NCBI RefSeq assembly: GCF_038396755.1
Contig: NZ_CP149822.1
Span: 3,906,001-3,970,000 of the forward strand
Direction of reading: 5' to 3'
Origin: Chitinophaga pollutisoli
Lineage (GTDB): Bacteria; Bacteroidota; Bacteroidia; Chitinophagales; Chitinophagaceae
Length of the DNA stretch: 64,000 bases
The notes beneath the pieces are model-generated. The model had not been told where the DNA came from and searched no databases. It saw nothing but the letters and a program-made list of their open reading frames with translations. Of the stretch, positions 26,857 to 36,886 are shown piece after piece. The position numbers and the translations under genes are program-made. Every line of letters starts with the position of its first letter. The first letter of the stretch is position 1.

Positions 26857-29136
26857 ATGTCACACCTTATTGCCCGGAGGAAATTCCTCGGAAATCTGTC
26901 GCTGGCCGCCGCCGGCTTTTTATTGAACCGGCAACGCGCATTCGCCGCCATGCCGCCGCTTACGGACAAGGCAGCGCTCGTGCTGCCGCATTTTCCGGAT
27001 ACTTATCACGCCTTTGTATGGCGCAACTGGTCGCTGGTGCCGCATGAAACGCTCGCGCGTATTTCTGGAACCACGAAAGAGAACATCCTGGCCTCCGGGC
27101 TGGCGATGGGCTTGCAGCGCCCTGCGGTGGTCAGCAAGCTGGCCTGGGAGCGGAGTTACATAACGATCATCCGCAGAAACTGGCATTTGTTACCGCGCAC
27201 GCAGCTGATGGCGTTGTTGGGATGGGATGAGAAGAAGCTGGATTTTACGCTGCGCGAAGATGATTTTTTATATGAGAAACTGGGCAGCTTCAAGCCCTCC
27301 TGCGCGCCGGTGCAATACCAGTCGCCGTCGGCCGCTACGGCAAAAATCGGCGAAGTGATGCAGCGCGAATTCCCGGAAGGGATGCCCCGTGTGACTGAGC
27401 CGCTGTTTCATTTTATCAGCGAGTTGTCGGCCCCTGAGCCCGATATCCCCGATGTGCCATCCGGCGGTTTTTCGCCGCGGTTGGGTTATTCTTATTTCGC
27501 TTTGTACGGCGATCCTTTGCTGGATGCATCTTCCGATCCTTATCCGGACCATTACCTGTCGCGCCTCGCGGCCTGCGGGATGGACAGCGTATGGATCCAT
27601 ATCGTGTTGCACAAGCTGGTGCCGTTTCCCTGGGATGCGTCGCAGAGTGCTGGTCACGGGAAGCGGCTGCACAATTTGCGGAAGCTGGTGGCGCGCGCGG
27701 CGAAGCAAGGGGTGAAGATCATGTTGTACCTGAACGAGCCGAGGACCTGGCCATCGTCTTTTTTCGCGAAGCATCCCCGGCTGAAGGGGGCGGATGCGGG
27801 GGAAGCGGCGAGTTTGTGCACGAGCCATCCGGAGGTGCAGGCGTACCTGCGCAACGGGGTGGCGGCGATAACGGCGGCGGTTCCGGGGCTGGGTGGGTTC
27901 TTTTCCATTACGGCGTCGGAGAACCGGACCAATTGCTGGTCGCACGGCCAGGGTGCGGTGTGCCCGCGTTGCGGTCCGAGGAATGCGCCGGCGGTGATCG
28001 CGGAGCTGAACCACCAGTATGCGAAAGGGATACGGAAAGGGATGGAAAAGCATGGGGAAGGAGTGGCGGCGCCGCAGTTGATCGTTTGGGACTGGGGATG
28101 GCGTGCGGGATGGGGGGAGCAGATCATTGCGGGTTTGCCGAAAGAGGCGATGTTGATGAGCGTGTCGGAATGGGATGTGCAGATTGAAAGGGGCGGCGTG
28201 AAGAGCAGTATCGGCGAATATTCGATATCGGCGACAGGCCCGGGGCCGCGGGCGCGGGCGCATTGGGAGGCGGCGCGGCGCGCGGGTATCCGGACGGTGG
28301 CGAAGATCCAGGCAGGCAATACCTGGGAGATCGCGGCGGTGCCATGGATACCGGCGTTGCGGAACGTGGCGGAGCATGCGGTGAAGCTGCGGGAGGAGCG
28401 GGTAGACGGGCTGATGCTGGGCTGGACGCTCGGCGGATATCCATCTCCCAACCTGGCGGTGGTGGCTTTGATCGGGAGCGATGGGAAAATGGGGGTGGAA
28501 GAAGCGTTGAGCCGGGTGGCGGAATCGCGGTATGGCGTGGCGGCGGGCGCGGTGGTACGGGCCTGGGAAAGGTTCAGTACCGCGTTCAGCGAGTTCCCGT
28601 TTGGGGGAGGATTGTATTTTTCCCCGATGCAGACGGGGCCGGCGAATTTGTTGTGGGCGCGGGAAACGGGGTATCATGCCACGATGGTGGGTTTCCCTTA
28701 CGATGACCTGCAGCGCTGGCGGGGGCATTACCCGCAGGAGGCTTACGTAAAGCAATTGCGGAAGATTGCGGACGGGTTTGCGGATGGGTTGGAGGATTTG
28801 AAGCAAGAGACGAAAGGGCTCGGGCTGGGCGCGGCGGAACGGAAGCGGCTGGAGCGGGAGATGGAGGTGGCGGAAACGGTGGCGGTGCATTTCCGGAGTG
28901 CGGCGAACCAGTGCGCATATATTGCGGTGCGTGGAGACATGGGGCGCGGGGAGCAGGTGGCGGCTTTGCTGACGGATGAATTGCGGCTGGCGAAGCGGAT
29001 GCTGGCGTTGCAGCGGAGGAACTCCACATTGGGGTTCGAGGCGTCGAATCATTATTTTTATGTGGGGGAGGATTTGGCGGAGAAGGTGTTGAATTGCCGG
29101 TTTTTGCTGGATGCGATGGCGGGCAGGGGCAGCTAA
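26857..29136 (+). CDS. Tat-exported putative TIM-barrel glycoside hydrolase-like protein
   Basis: Starting at 26857, the N-terminus MSHLIARRKFLGNLSLAAAG is a twin-arginine signal; the open frame begins 11 codons earlier without support. The mature part (759 residues in total with the signal) begins with an unassigned ~150-residue region, then SYFALYGDPLLD, MDSVWIHIVLHKLVPFPW, KIMLYLNEPRTWP and GLGGFFSITASENRTNCWSH, which read like successive strands of a TIM barrel of the GH20/GH-A type. A CPRCGP pair of cysteines follows. The C-terminal ~120 residues are helical. I do not recognise a named family; a sugar-active secreted enzyme is the best guess. Codon use in the 3' half is strongly G-rich compared with neighbours. 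Confidence 0.7.
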   Translation: MSHLIARRKFLGNLSLAAAGFLLNRQRAFAAMPPLTDKAALVLPHFPDTYHAFVWRNWSLVPHETLARISGTTKENILASGLAMGLQRPAVVSKLAWERSYITIIRRNWHLLPRTQLMALLGWDEKKLDFTLREDDFLYEKLGSFKPSCAPVQYQSPSAATAKIGEVMQREFPEGMPRVTEPLFHFISELSAPEPDIPDVPSGGFSPRLGYSYFALYGDPLLDASSDPYPDHYLSRLAACGMDSVWIHIVLHKLVPFPWDASQSAGHGKRLHNLRKLVARAAKQGVKIMLYLNEPRTWPSSFFAKHPRLKGADAGEAASLCTSHPEVQAYLRNGVAAITAAVPGLGGFFSITASENRTNCWSHGQGAVCPRCGPRNAPAVIAELNHQYAKGIRKGMEKHGEGVAAPQLIVWDWGWRAGWGEQIIAGLPKEAMLMSVSEWDVQIERGGVKSSIGEYSISATGPGPRARAHWEAARRAGIRTVAKIQAGNTWEIAAVPWIPALRNVAEHAVKLREERVDGLMLGWTLGGYPSPNLAVVALIGSDGKMGVEEALSRVAESRYGVAAGAVVRAWERFSTAFSEFPFGGGLYFSPMQTGPANLLWARETGYHATMVGFPYDDLQRWRGHYPQEAYVKQLRKIADGFADGLEDLKQETKGLGLGAAERKRLEREMEVAETVAVHFRSAANQCAYIAVRGDMGRGEQVAALLTDELRLAKRMLALQRRNSTLGFEASNHYFYVGEDLAEKVLNCRFLLDAMAGRGS

Positions 29137-29231
29137 AATTTTTTTTCATTCCCAGTGAGGGATTTTCCTCCCGCAAACGAATACTTGGCAGGATCGGGTG
29201 ATTTTGATTACCTTAATAGTGTTATCATTGT

Positions 29232-29735
29232 ATGAAGCCTGTTTACGTTACCCTGATATGTTTGCTATTCACGTTATTTTACGGTTGTCGTAAGAAAGAC
29301 GACGCGGCTCCGCCGTCATCCGGTAAGAAGGAGATGGTGGAAGGTACCTGGAAGCAGAAGGACCTGGTGATCGCGGTGAGCGTGAAGCTGGGCGGCAATA
29401 ATATTCCTGCCGGAACGAGTATGATGGTGCTGGCGCCGATGTTGGGTCCGGGAGGGGCTTTGATCACCTGTACGAAGGACAATACCTATAGTTTTAATAA
29501 GGACAATACGATGAAGGTGGCGGGTTGTACGGAACTTCTTTTCCCGGTGACGGGGGCGGAGGGGACGTGGTCCCTGGATATCTATGATGCCGTGTTGTTG
29601 TTGAAGTCGGCGGAAGGTAAAGCGGATCCGCATTGGATAGATGATTTAACGGCGACAACTATGAAGATTTCTATAACGGCAGTTATTCCGAATGTGGCAA
29701 CGGTACCGTTGACATTGATTCTCGAGAAATCGTGA
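29232..29735 (+). CDS. Small lipoprotein, lipocalin-like
   Basis: 167 residues with a clear lipoprotein signal (LFYGC, Cys19) followed by a charged, Pro/Ser-rich spacer. The rest (VEGTWKQKDL ... NKDNTMKVAGCTELL ... GTWSLD ... ILEKS) has the strand pattern and GTW motifs of Bacteroidota lipocalin-like proteins that often accompany SusC/D genes. No enzymatic motif. It precedes the sigma factor by 43 bases and shares its G-rich composition, so it may belong to the same transcript. Function unknown. Confidence 0.75.
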   Translation: MKPVYVTLICLLFTLFYGCRKKDDAAPPSSGKKEMVEGTWKQKDLVIAVSVKLGGNNIPAGTSMMVLAPMLGPGGALITCTKDNTYSFNKDNTMKVAGCTELLFPVTGAEGTWSLDIYDAVLLLKSAEGKADPHWIDDLTATTMKISITAVIPNVATVPLTLILEKS

Positions 29736-29778
29736 CATGAATCTTGACATGAAATCCGGTTGATATTATTGAATTCAT

Positions 29779-30297
29779 ATGCGATACACCGCGCAGGATA
29801 TCAGGCTTGGTAATATGGCTGCTTTCAGGATGGTATATCAGATGTACCATCAGAAGTTGTATTTCTTCACGCTGCGGCATGTACAATCGTCGTATGTGGC
29901 GGAGGAGACGGTGCAGCTGACGTTTATCCGGTTATGGGAGCGGCGGGAGTCGTTATCGCCGGATGTGCCGCTGGGGCAGCAGGTTTTCCGTATTGCGAAG
30001 AGCATCATGATTGATTTGTTGCGGAAGCAATATGTGCGGGAGCGGCATACGGGGATGTTGTCGGAGGGGATGGAGCGTGAGCAGCCGGCATTTGATCTGG
30101 ACCGGAAGCAGGAGTTGGAGCGGGTGTATTTGTGCATAGAGAATTTGTCGCCGGTGCGGCGGCATGTGTTCCGGATGAGCCGGCTGGAGGGGTGGACGCA
30201 TAAGCAGATCGCGGAAGCTTTGTCGATATCCCCGCGGACGGTGGAGAATCATATCCTCCGGGCGGTGCACCAGTTGCGAAAGGCATTGATGCTATGA
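29779..30297 (+). CDS. ECF RNA polymerase sigma-70 factor
   Basis: 172 residues. Region 2 spans about 10-85 with YHQKLYFFTLRHV, AEETVQLTFIRLWERR and QVFRIAKSIMIDLLRK; region 4 is at the C-terminus with LSPVRRHVFRMSRLEGWTHKQIAEAL and SISPRTVENHILRAV. This is the Bacteroidota ECF type that works with a FecR anti-sigma factor and a TonB-dependent receptor. The FecR gene follows after a 328-base gap, then SusC and SusD. Here the FecR frame is broken, so control of this sigma factor may be altered. Confidence 0.92.
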   Translation: MRYTAQDIRLGNMAAFRMVYQMYHQKLYFFTLRHVQSSYVAEETVQLTFIRLWERRESLSPDVPLGQQVFRIAKSIMIDLLRKQYVRERHTGMLSEGMEREQPAFDLDRKQELERVYLCIENLSPVRRHVFRMSRLEGWTHKQIAEALSISPRTVENHILRAVHQLRKALML

Positions 30298-30305
30298 TGT
30301 TAGTT

Positions 30306-30459
30306 GATGCAAGATTTTTTTAAATAAACGTTCGATACGAATAGGCCGCGAATCGGAGTGTCAGCAAATCGTGCGCTACACATGGATGGCAATGCTGGAT
30401 GGGAAGATGTTGATGATTTTGATAATAAATGATGCAAGATATTTAAGTAGGCATTCGAT
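30306..30459 (+). repeat. Degenerate direct repeat in the sigma-FecR gap
   Basis: The 328-base gap 30298-30625 has no convincing gene. It contains two similar ~30-base units, 30306-30337 and 30430-30459, each starting GATGCAAGAT and ending TTCGATA and spaced about 124 bases. A weaker third TTCGA element sits near 30609, just before the FecR start. They may be binding sites for the sigma system or remains of a duplicated segment. Confidence 0.5.
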
Positions 30460-30625
30460 AAGTGAGGACCCGCAAACGGCACATCCTGAAATGGAGATGC
30501 ATAGCAACGTGGCCGGTGCTTGTGGGCTTGCATATTGAATGCCGGATGCAGGAAAGAATAATGGAAAATGAACGCGCCGCATCCATGAAACCAGCAAATC
30601 AATCAGACATTCGACAGAACAGATA

Positions 30626-31641
30626 ATGGAAATTACAACCCATATGATCCAGCGATACTTCCGGAGCGAAGGCTCCGAAGAAGAATCAGCTATCGTGCGG
30701 GAGTGGTTGGCGCAACATCCCGAAGCGCTGGACCACTACCTGACCGAAGCGCATTGGGACCAATTCCAACAGGAAAACGATCTGCCGGAATCCATTTCCG
30801 CATCGATGTACGGGCAAATCGAAGCACATATTCTCGACCGGCCGAAACGCACCGGTTGGCGCATCCCCGCGGTAGCAGCCATGCTGGCGGTTGCTGCGGC
30901 CATTTGGTTCATGACGCGCCCGGCAACACCCTCGCCCCCGTGGCGCAGGCGCCACGGGAAATGCCCCTGGAAGTCCTCCATAACACTACCGGCAAACCCC
31001 TCGAACACCGCCTCCCCGACGGGTCAGACGTACTCCTCCAACCAGGCGCCTCCCTCCAATACCCGATTCCCTTCAACACCAACACCAGAAATATCACCCT
31101 CTCCGGTAAAGCCCGCTTCGATGTCGCCAAAAATCCCGCGCCATTCACCGTCTCCGCCGGAAAAACAAACACCACCGCCCTCGGGACCGTCTTCGAAATC
31201 ACGTCCCTCCCCGGCACCCCCACCACCGTACTCCTCATCAGCGGGAAAGTGAAAGTCCAGACCGGCAACAGCAAAGACGTCATCCTCCGCCCCGGCGAAC
31301 AACTCCGCTACGACGCTTCCCTGCACACCGTGGAAGTCACCCGCCCGGAGACTCCCGCCCGTAAAACCCCCGCCGTCGCACAAATCCCGCCACCCAAAGA
31401 AACTATTCCTACATCCGCTATAATACATTTCGATAACACCCCGCTGACAACACTCTTCCGGCAAATCGAAGCCCGCGAAAATCTGCAGGTCATCTGCGAC
31501 CCCGCAACCCTACGCGACCGTTACTTCACCGGATCATACAACAGCGGCAAAGAATCCCTGGACAATTTCCTGCAGACGATCGCCGTGCTGAATAACCTGC
31601 AGATACGCCTATCGGGCGACAGCTTGCTCGTCTCCCCCTGA
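30626..31641 (+). pseudogene. FecR-family anti-sigma factor, broken by a one-base frameshift
   Basis: The N-terminal part (frame from 30626) holds the FecR cytoplasmic helices (HMIQRYFRSEGSEEE, REWLAQHPEALDHY) and a membrane helix (AVAAMLAVAAAIWFM). The rest lies in another frame up to 31641 and contains the FecR core (LPDGSDVLLQPGASLQYP, ISGKVKVQTG, LRPGEQLRYD) and a C-terminal DUF4974-like domain (IIHFDNTPLTTLFRQIEA ... IRLSGDSLLVSP). One extra C in the C5 run at 30935-30939 joins them into a 338-residue protein of normal length. FecR proteins hold an ECF sigma factor at the membrane and release it when the TonB receptor is loaded. If the shift is real, this sigma factor is uncontrolled or FecR is truncated after its membrane helix. 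Confidence 0.85.
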
Positions 31642-31713
31642 TTTTACCGGTTCCCGCCCCCTTTTGCGATACACCACGCATGGGTGCTACCTATACTTTA
31701 AAACATCACCGAT

Positions 31714-34700
31714 ATGAGATTACGAATGCGCGTTGTTTCGGGAAAGGCCTGCCTATTACTCCTCCTGTGCGGGTATGGCCACGCATCCGCACAAAACAAC
31801 ACCTCCCCCTCCGTGACAGGCATCGTCCGGAACGAGGCCATGCAACCTGTAGAAGGCGTTGCCGTAGAACTGTTCAGTGAATCCTCCCGCGCTGTCACAC
31901 AAGCCGTCTCCAATGAAAAAGGCGTGTTCGTGATGACGAAAGTCCCCGCCGGAGGACCGTACTTCTTCGTCTTCTCCCACGTCGCCTACATCCGCGATAC
32001 CCTCCGGAATTACAACGTGCAGGAAGGCGCCAGGGCCACGCTTTCCTTTACACTCCGGGAAAAAAGCCGCGAACTGGGCGCCGTAACCGTTACCGCCCTC
32101 GGCATCCGAAGGGCCACCCGGTCGCTGGGGTATTCCGTCGAAGAACTTAACGGCCGGGAATTCAACCGCGTAACACAGGAAAACTTCCTCAACGCCATGT
32201 CCGGCAAAATGGCCGGCGTCAACATCAGCAGCACCGGGGGGACCGGCTCCTCCGTGAATATGGTCATCCGCGGCGCCACCTCCCTCAGCAGCGACAATCA
32301 GCCGCTATTCGTCATCGACGGCGTACCCCTTGCCAATACGCTCAACAATATCAGCGAAATCGGCAGTAACAATAAAGTGGACTACGGCAACGCGATCTCC
32401 GATATCAATATGGATAACATCGAAAGCGTGACCGTCCTCAAAGGCCCCAGCGCCGCGGCCCTTTACGGTTCCCGGGCGGGCAACGGCGTGGTGCTCATCA
32501 CCACCAAAACCGGCCGCAGGGTCGACCGGCTGACCGTCAACGCCACGCAAAACGTAGTGTTCGACATCCCATATAAATACCTCCAGTGGCAAACGAAATT
32601 CGGGTCGGGCCAGTTTTCCGCCATTCCCGTTTCGCGCAGCGGCAACATGCTCACCAATCCCTTCGGCTCCCTGGTGGTCGAAAACCTCGACGCCACCTAC
32701 GGCGCCCAACTGGATATGGGATATGAAGAAGTGCAATGGAACAGCCCAACGGGGGCCGATGGCAAGAAGATCCCCATGCCGCTGGTTTCCCACAAAAACA
32801 ACGCGAAGGATTTCGTGAATACCGGCATCACTTCCGCTTCCAATATTTCCATCGCCAATAACAACGACCTGATCGCCTACCGCATGTCGTACGCGAACAT
32901 GACCAACAAAGGCATCATCCCGAATACGGATCTCTTCCGCAATTCCCTCAACCTTAACGCCACGATGCGCCTCCACTCCAAATTCACGGTAAGCGCCAAC
33001 GTGGATTACAGCCGCAGTCATTCCAATAACCGCCCCGCCGGCGACCGCGGCACCAACCCGCTGCAATGGCTGTACAGCCTGAGCCCACATATCAATATCA
33101 ACGACCTGCGCGACTACTGGATGCCGGGGCAGGAAGGCATCCAACAGCGAACGCAGGCCAATGGCGTCTTCAATAATCCCTGGTTCCTGGCGTATGAAGT
33201 GAATAACGGCTTCGTACGCGATCGTGTTTTCGGGAATGTGCATGCTGACTGGCAGATCACGCCGCGCCTCAGCCTGATGGTCCGCTATGCGCTGGACAAC
33301 TACAAGGAGGAACGCGAAACCAAAATCGCCAACAGCTACCTCGATTCCCGGAACGGCGCATACGGGATCATCGGTATCAGCCATATGGAACGCAATGCGG
33401 ATGCGTTGCTAACCTATAAACAACGCGCCGGTAAATTCGATTTCTCCGTATCCGCCGGCGGCAACCTGCGCTACCAAACAGGCAAAACCGTCAGCAATAC
33501 CAATAAAGCCGGTACGGGTCTCATCGTTCCCGGTGTTTTCACTTTACAGAACATACTCCCCGAAAATCTCGACGCCTGGACGTCTCGTTATGAGAAAGGC
33601 GTACACAGTGTGTACGGAACCGCCAACATCGGCTTCCGCGATATGGTTTATCTCGATATTACCGGCCGCACCGACTGGTCGAGTACGCTGCCCAATGCGG
33701 AGCCGTACTTCTATCCCAGTACCTCGCTGAGTGTGCTGGCCGATAAAGTGGCAGGTATCAACCACCCGAACATCAATATGATCAAGCTGCGGGGCGGTAT
33801 TGCCAAAGTGGGCAACGACGCATCGCCCTACCAGCTGCAGGCGGTGCTCGCCAATGCGGGCGCGTGGGGCAACATCCCGAGGCTCACGACTTCCGGCACG
33901 CTCCTTAACCCTTTCCTCAAACCGGAAATCGCAACTTCATATGAAGGCGGTGCGGACGTGGTGCTTTTTAAAGACAGGTTGCGCTTCAATTTTACTTACT
34001 ACGTCGTTGAAAATAAAAACCAGATCTTCTCCACCAAGATTCCCCCGTCCTCCGGTTTCTCCAGCAAGAACATCAACGCCGGACTCCTCCGCAGCCGCGG
34101 CGTGGAAATCACCCTGGGCGGCACGCCGGTGCTGAAAAAGGATTTCCGGTGGGATGTGAATGTCAACCTTACGCGCAACAGGACCCGCATCGTGAGCCTC
34201 ACGGAAGACATGCCTTATTACGTGCTCTGGGAAGAAGGGCGTGGCGGGGCATGGACGTATGTGGGAGAGGATATCGGGGATATTTATGATGCGGAACTGG
34301 TAACGGTGAAGGACGAGAAATCTCCGTATTACGGATATCCTATCCTCGACGCCGTCGGCAAATGGCAGGCGATCGATGCGCAAAATTCCCGGAACAAGAT
34401 CGGCAACTTCAACCCGGATTTCATTCTTGGCGGTCAAACCACGATCAGCTACAAACGATTTAGCCTGGCGATGACCTTCGACTGGCGGAATGGCGGTGAC
34501 TTCGTTTCGCAGACTTACCGTTATGGTGAAGAACATGGCAATTCACAGCGTTTCCTCGACAAGCTGATCAATCCCGGCAATATGAAAGGGGAGGACCTGG
34601 CCAATTACCTGAAAGCGAACCAGGACCAGCTGATACGCGTCAACGGGAATTATTTCCCGCTGGTGGGCGGGCCAACGCCGGAATACAACGGTTATCCCTT

Positions 34701-35154
34701 TACCTACGGTCCTTACACGCTGCCCTACGGCGGTGTGTTCATTCCCGGTGTGCGGCCTACAGGATTCGATCCGCAGGGCAATCCCACGGGATATGCGGAG
34801 AACCTGGGCGGACCCGGGACACTCACGCTACCGTATGCGGGCAGTACCACCTGGTCGTTCACCCGTGCGTTCCTGTTTCCGGCATCTTACCTTAAACTGC
34901 GGGAAGTGGCGCTCTCTTACGACATCCCTTCGAACATTGTGAAGCGCATCGGGGCGAGGAGCGCGGGCTTTTCCATTTACAGCCGCAACATTATTTTATG
35001 GACCGCCGCCAAAATCGGGGTGGATCCCGAGCAGGCATACCAGCCCGCGGCGGGCGTTCAAGGCTCGGGCATACAGTTCAAACAGGGCATTGAACGGTAT
35101 AACGTGACGCCCTGGTCTATTCCGCTGGGTTTCAAACTTAACCTGACATTCTAA
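31714..35154 (+). CDS. SusC/RagA-family TonB-linked outer-membrane receptor without STN domain
   Basis: 1146 residues. A signal peptide (ends GHASAQ) is followed by a carboxypeptidase-regulatory-like beta-sandwich (VTGIVRNEAMQPVEGVAVEL), then the plug with GAVTVTALGI, VNMVIRGATSLSS, PLFVIDGVPL, VLKGPSAAALYGSRAGNGVVLITTK, and a long barrel ending in FKLNLTF with a terminal aromatic. SusC imports oligosaccharides or similar nutrients across the outer membrane using TonB energy. There is no N-terminal STN signalling domain, although sigma and FecR genes precede it, unlike the second SusC in this window. The SusD-like gene begins 10 bases downstream. Confidence 0.95.
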   Translation: MRLRMRVVSGKACLLLLLCGYGHASAQNNTSPSVTGIVRNEAMQPVEGVAVELFSESSRAVTQAVSNEKGVFVMTKVPAGGPYFFVFSHVAYIRDTLRNYNVQEGARATLSFTLREKSRELGAVTVTALGIRRATRSLGYSVEELNGREFNRVTQENFLNAMSGKMAGVNISSTGGTGSSVNMVIRGATSLSSDNQPLFVIDGVPLANTLNNISEIGSNNKVDYGNAISDINMDNIESVTVLKGPSAAALYGSRAGNGVVLITTKTGRRVDRLTVNATQNVVFDIPYKYLQWQTKFGSGQFSAIPVSRSGNMLTNPFGSLVVENLDATYGAQLDMGYEEVQWNSPTGADGKKIPMPLVSHKNNAKDFVNTGITSASNISIANNNDLIAYRMSYANMTNKGIIPNTDLFRNSLNLNATMRLHSKFTVSANVDYSRSHSNNRPAGDRGTNPLQWLYSLSPHININDLRDYWMPGQEGIQQRTQANGVFNNPWFLAYEVNNGFVRDRVFGNVHADWQITPRLSLMVRYALDNYKEERETKIANSYLDSRNGAYGIIGISHMERNADALLTYKQRAGKFDFSVSAGGNLRYQTGKTVSNTNKAGTGLIVPGVFTLQNILPENLDAWTSRYEKGVHSVYGTANIGFRDMVYLDITGRTDWSSTLPNAEPYFYPSTSLSVLADKVAGINHPNINMIKLRGGIAKVGNDASPYQLQAVLANAGAWGNIPRLTTSGTLLNPFLKPEIATSYEGGADVVLFKDRLRFNFTYYVVENKNQIFSTKIPPSSGFSSKNINAGLLRSRGVEITLGGTPVLKKDFRWDVNVNLTRNRTRIVSLTEDMPYYVLWEEGRGGAWTYVGEDIGDIYDAELVTVKDEKSPYYGYPILDAVGKWQAIDAQNSRNKIGNFNPDFILGGQTTISYKRFSLAMTFDWRNGGDFVSQTYRYGEEHGNSQRFLDKLINPGNMKGEDLANYLKANQDQLIRVNGNYFPLVGGPTPEYNGYPFTYGPYTLPYGGVFIPGVRPTGFDPQGNPTGYAENLGGPGTLTLPYAGSTTWSFTRAFLFPASYLKLREVALSYDIPSNIVKRIGARSAGFSIYSRNIILWTAAKIGVDPEQAYQPAAGVQGSGIQFKQGIERYNVTPWSIPLGFKLNLTF

Positions 35155-35164
35155 ATCATCCGAC

Positions 35165-36862
35165 ATGAAAAGCAGACTGATTCTCTCCATATGTTGTCTT
35201 TTGCTGTTGATGGGGCCCTCGTGCAAGAAGCACCTCATGTCGCTCAACGAGAACCCTAACGGCGCCAACCCTGACGATACCAATCCCGGCTTCGTGTTAT
35301 CTACCGTGCTGACGGAAACCGGCAAAAACTACGTCAACCTCGGGTTCCAGGATCTCGCGGGCGTGATGCAGCATACGCAGAAAGACGGCTGGGTGGGCAC
35401 GCATAACGAATACGACTGGGGCGGCAGCAACAGCTGGACGCCCTATTACGATATCCTCCGTAACAACCAGCTGGTGCACGACAAGGCCAAAGCCGCGGGG
35501 TTTGAACTGCATGAAGGCGTTTCCCTCGTAATGAAAGCCATGCTGTTCGGCCTGTTGACGGATTTGTACGGAGACGTACCTTACAGCCAGGCGCTCCGTG
35601 GCGACCAGGAAGGCGCCGGCAACGCGGCTCCCGCCTGCGATCCGCAACAAGCGGTGTATACCGGCATCCTGGCGGACCTCGAACGTGCGAACCAGCTTCT
35701 TTCCAAACCGAAAAATCAATACACGGCCCCCATCGACGCCGTGGACGTCTATTACCAGGGCGACCCCGCCAAATGGCGTAAAATGGCCAACTCCCTGGCG
35801 CTCCGCTACTACATGCGCCTTGCCGAGAAGCTGCCCGCCGTGGCCCGCCCCGGCATCGAAAAGATCGTGGCCGACCCGGCGCAGTATCCCCTCATCCTCA
35901 GCGCCGCCGACGATGCCACCATGGCTTTCGTGGGCACCAGCGACGCGGACTCCTGGCCTTCCAACGCCACTTACGACCGCGAAGCGGGCAGCCGCTACCG
36001 TCGCATTAAAATGTGCAGTACATTCGTAAATAAACTGCAATCGCTTGGTGATCCCCGGCTCGGCGTATGGGCCCGGAAAGTGGAGTGCTTCCTGCTGGTT
36101 GATGATACCAAACCCTCAGGCACAGGCAACGTCTACCAGCCCCGCGATACCATCGTAAACGGCGAGCCCCGGAAAGTGCGTTACCTCTCGCCCGATGTGC
36201 TGTCCTCCCGGGGCCTCACGGTGGCAGACATCAACCAGGACCAGGACTATGTGGGCCTGCCGCCCGCGCTCGCAGGGCCTGCCGTGTACAACATGAGCAA
36301 CGACGCGGCGCAGGCTTCCACGAACGCGCATGTGTCGTGGTTGAATGATATTTATAAGGAAGCGAAAGGCCCGCTGTTGAAGGCCCGCTTTATTTCCGCG
36401 GCTGAAGTTCATTTCATTCTGTCCGAAGCCGCGCTGAAAGGCTGGGCGGCCGGTGATGCGGAAACGCACTACCGTAAAGGGATTGAGTCCTCCTTCGTAG
36501 CCTGGGGCATTGGCGCGCAATTGGGTGCGTATATGGCCGGCCCTGCCGGAACCTTCCAGGGCACGCAGCGGCAGATTGTAGAACAGAAATGGATCGCGGC
36601 GTGGACGAATGCCACAGAGGCCTGGGCCGATTACAAAAGAACAGGCTTCCCGGTGCTGAGTGCCGGGCCGAATGCGAAAGGGCCCGTAGTGCCTGTACGC
36701 TTCTATTATATGCTCGACGAAAGAAACCTGAACAATACCAATATCATGGCCGCCGCCGCCAAACTGGAAGTAACGACGTATTCCGCATTCGGCGCCAACG
36801 GCCCGCAGAACAGCCCCTGGTCGAAGCCCTGGGTGATCAGCGGAACGGGCAAACCATGGTAA
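35165..36862 (+). CDS. SusD/RagB-type nutrient-binding outer-membrane lipoprotein (SusD-like_2)
   Basis: 565 residues with a lipoprotein signal (GPSC, Cys20). The sequence follows the SusD-like_2 group: LNENPNGANPDDTNPGFVLS, MKAMLFGLLTDLYGDVPYSQAL, then paired TPR-like helices (KWRKMANSLALRYYMRLAEK), RFISAAEVHFILSEAALKGW and VEQKWIAAWTNATEAWADYKR near the end. The lipoprotein sits as a lid over the SusC barrel and binds the substrate. Its gene is 10 bases after susC and 24 bases before the PqaA-type gene. Substrate unknown. Confidence 0.94.
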   Translation: MKSRLILSICCLLLLMGPSCKKHLMSLNENPNGANPDDTNPGFVLSTVLTETGKNYVNLGFQDLAGVMQHTQKDGWVGTHNEYDWGGSNSWTPYYDILRNNQLVHDKAKAAGFELHEGVSLVMKAMLFGLLTDLYGDVPYSQALRGDQEGAGNAAPACDPQQAVYTGILADLERANQLLSKPKNQYTAPIDAVDVYYQGDPAKWRKMANSLALRYYMRLAEKLPAVARPGIEKIVADPAQYPLILSAADDATMAFVGTSDADSWPSNATYDREAGSRYRRIKMCSTFVNKLQSLGDPRLGVWARKVECFLLVDDTKPSGTGNVYQPRDTIVNGEPRKVRYLSPDVLSSRGLTVADINQDQDYVGLPPALAGPAVYNMSNDAAQASTNAHVSWLNDIYKEAKGPLLKARFISAAEVHFILSEAALKGWAAGDAETHYRKGIESSFVAWGIGAQLGAYMAGPAGTFQGTQRQIVEQKWIAAWTNATEAWADYKRTGFPVLSAGPNAKGPVVPVRFYYMLDERNLNNTNIMAAAAKLEVTTYSAFGANGPQNSPWSKPWVISGTGKPW

Positions 36863-36886
36863 ACGAACCGAAAAAAATGAAGCATT

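Noticed and set aside
27268..29052. 594-codon minus-strand open frame
   Set aside because: Arg/Pro/His-rich composition typical of antisense reading; the plus-strand Tat-exported protein is the real gene.
30300..30602. 100-codon minus-strand frame in the sigma-FecR gap with an internally repeated SNxYL motif
   Set aside because: The repetition simply reflects the DNA repeat units; there is no family match or start signal.
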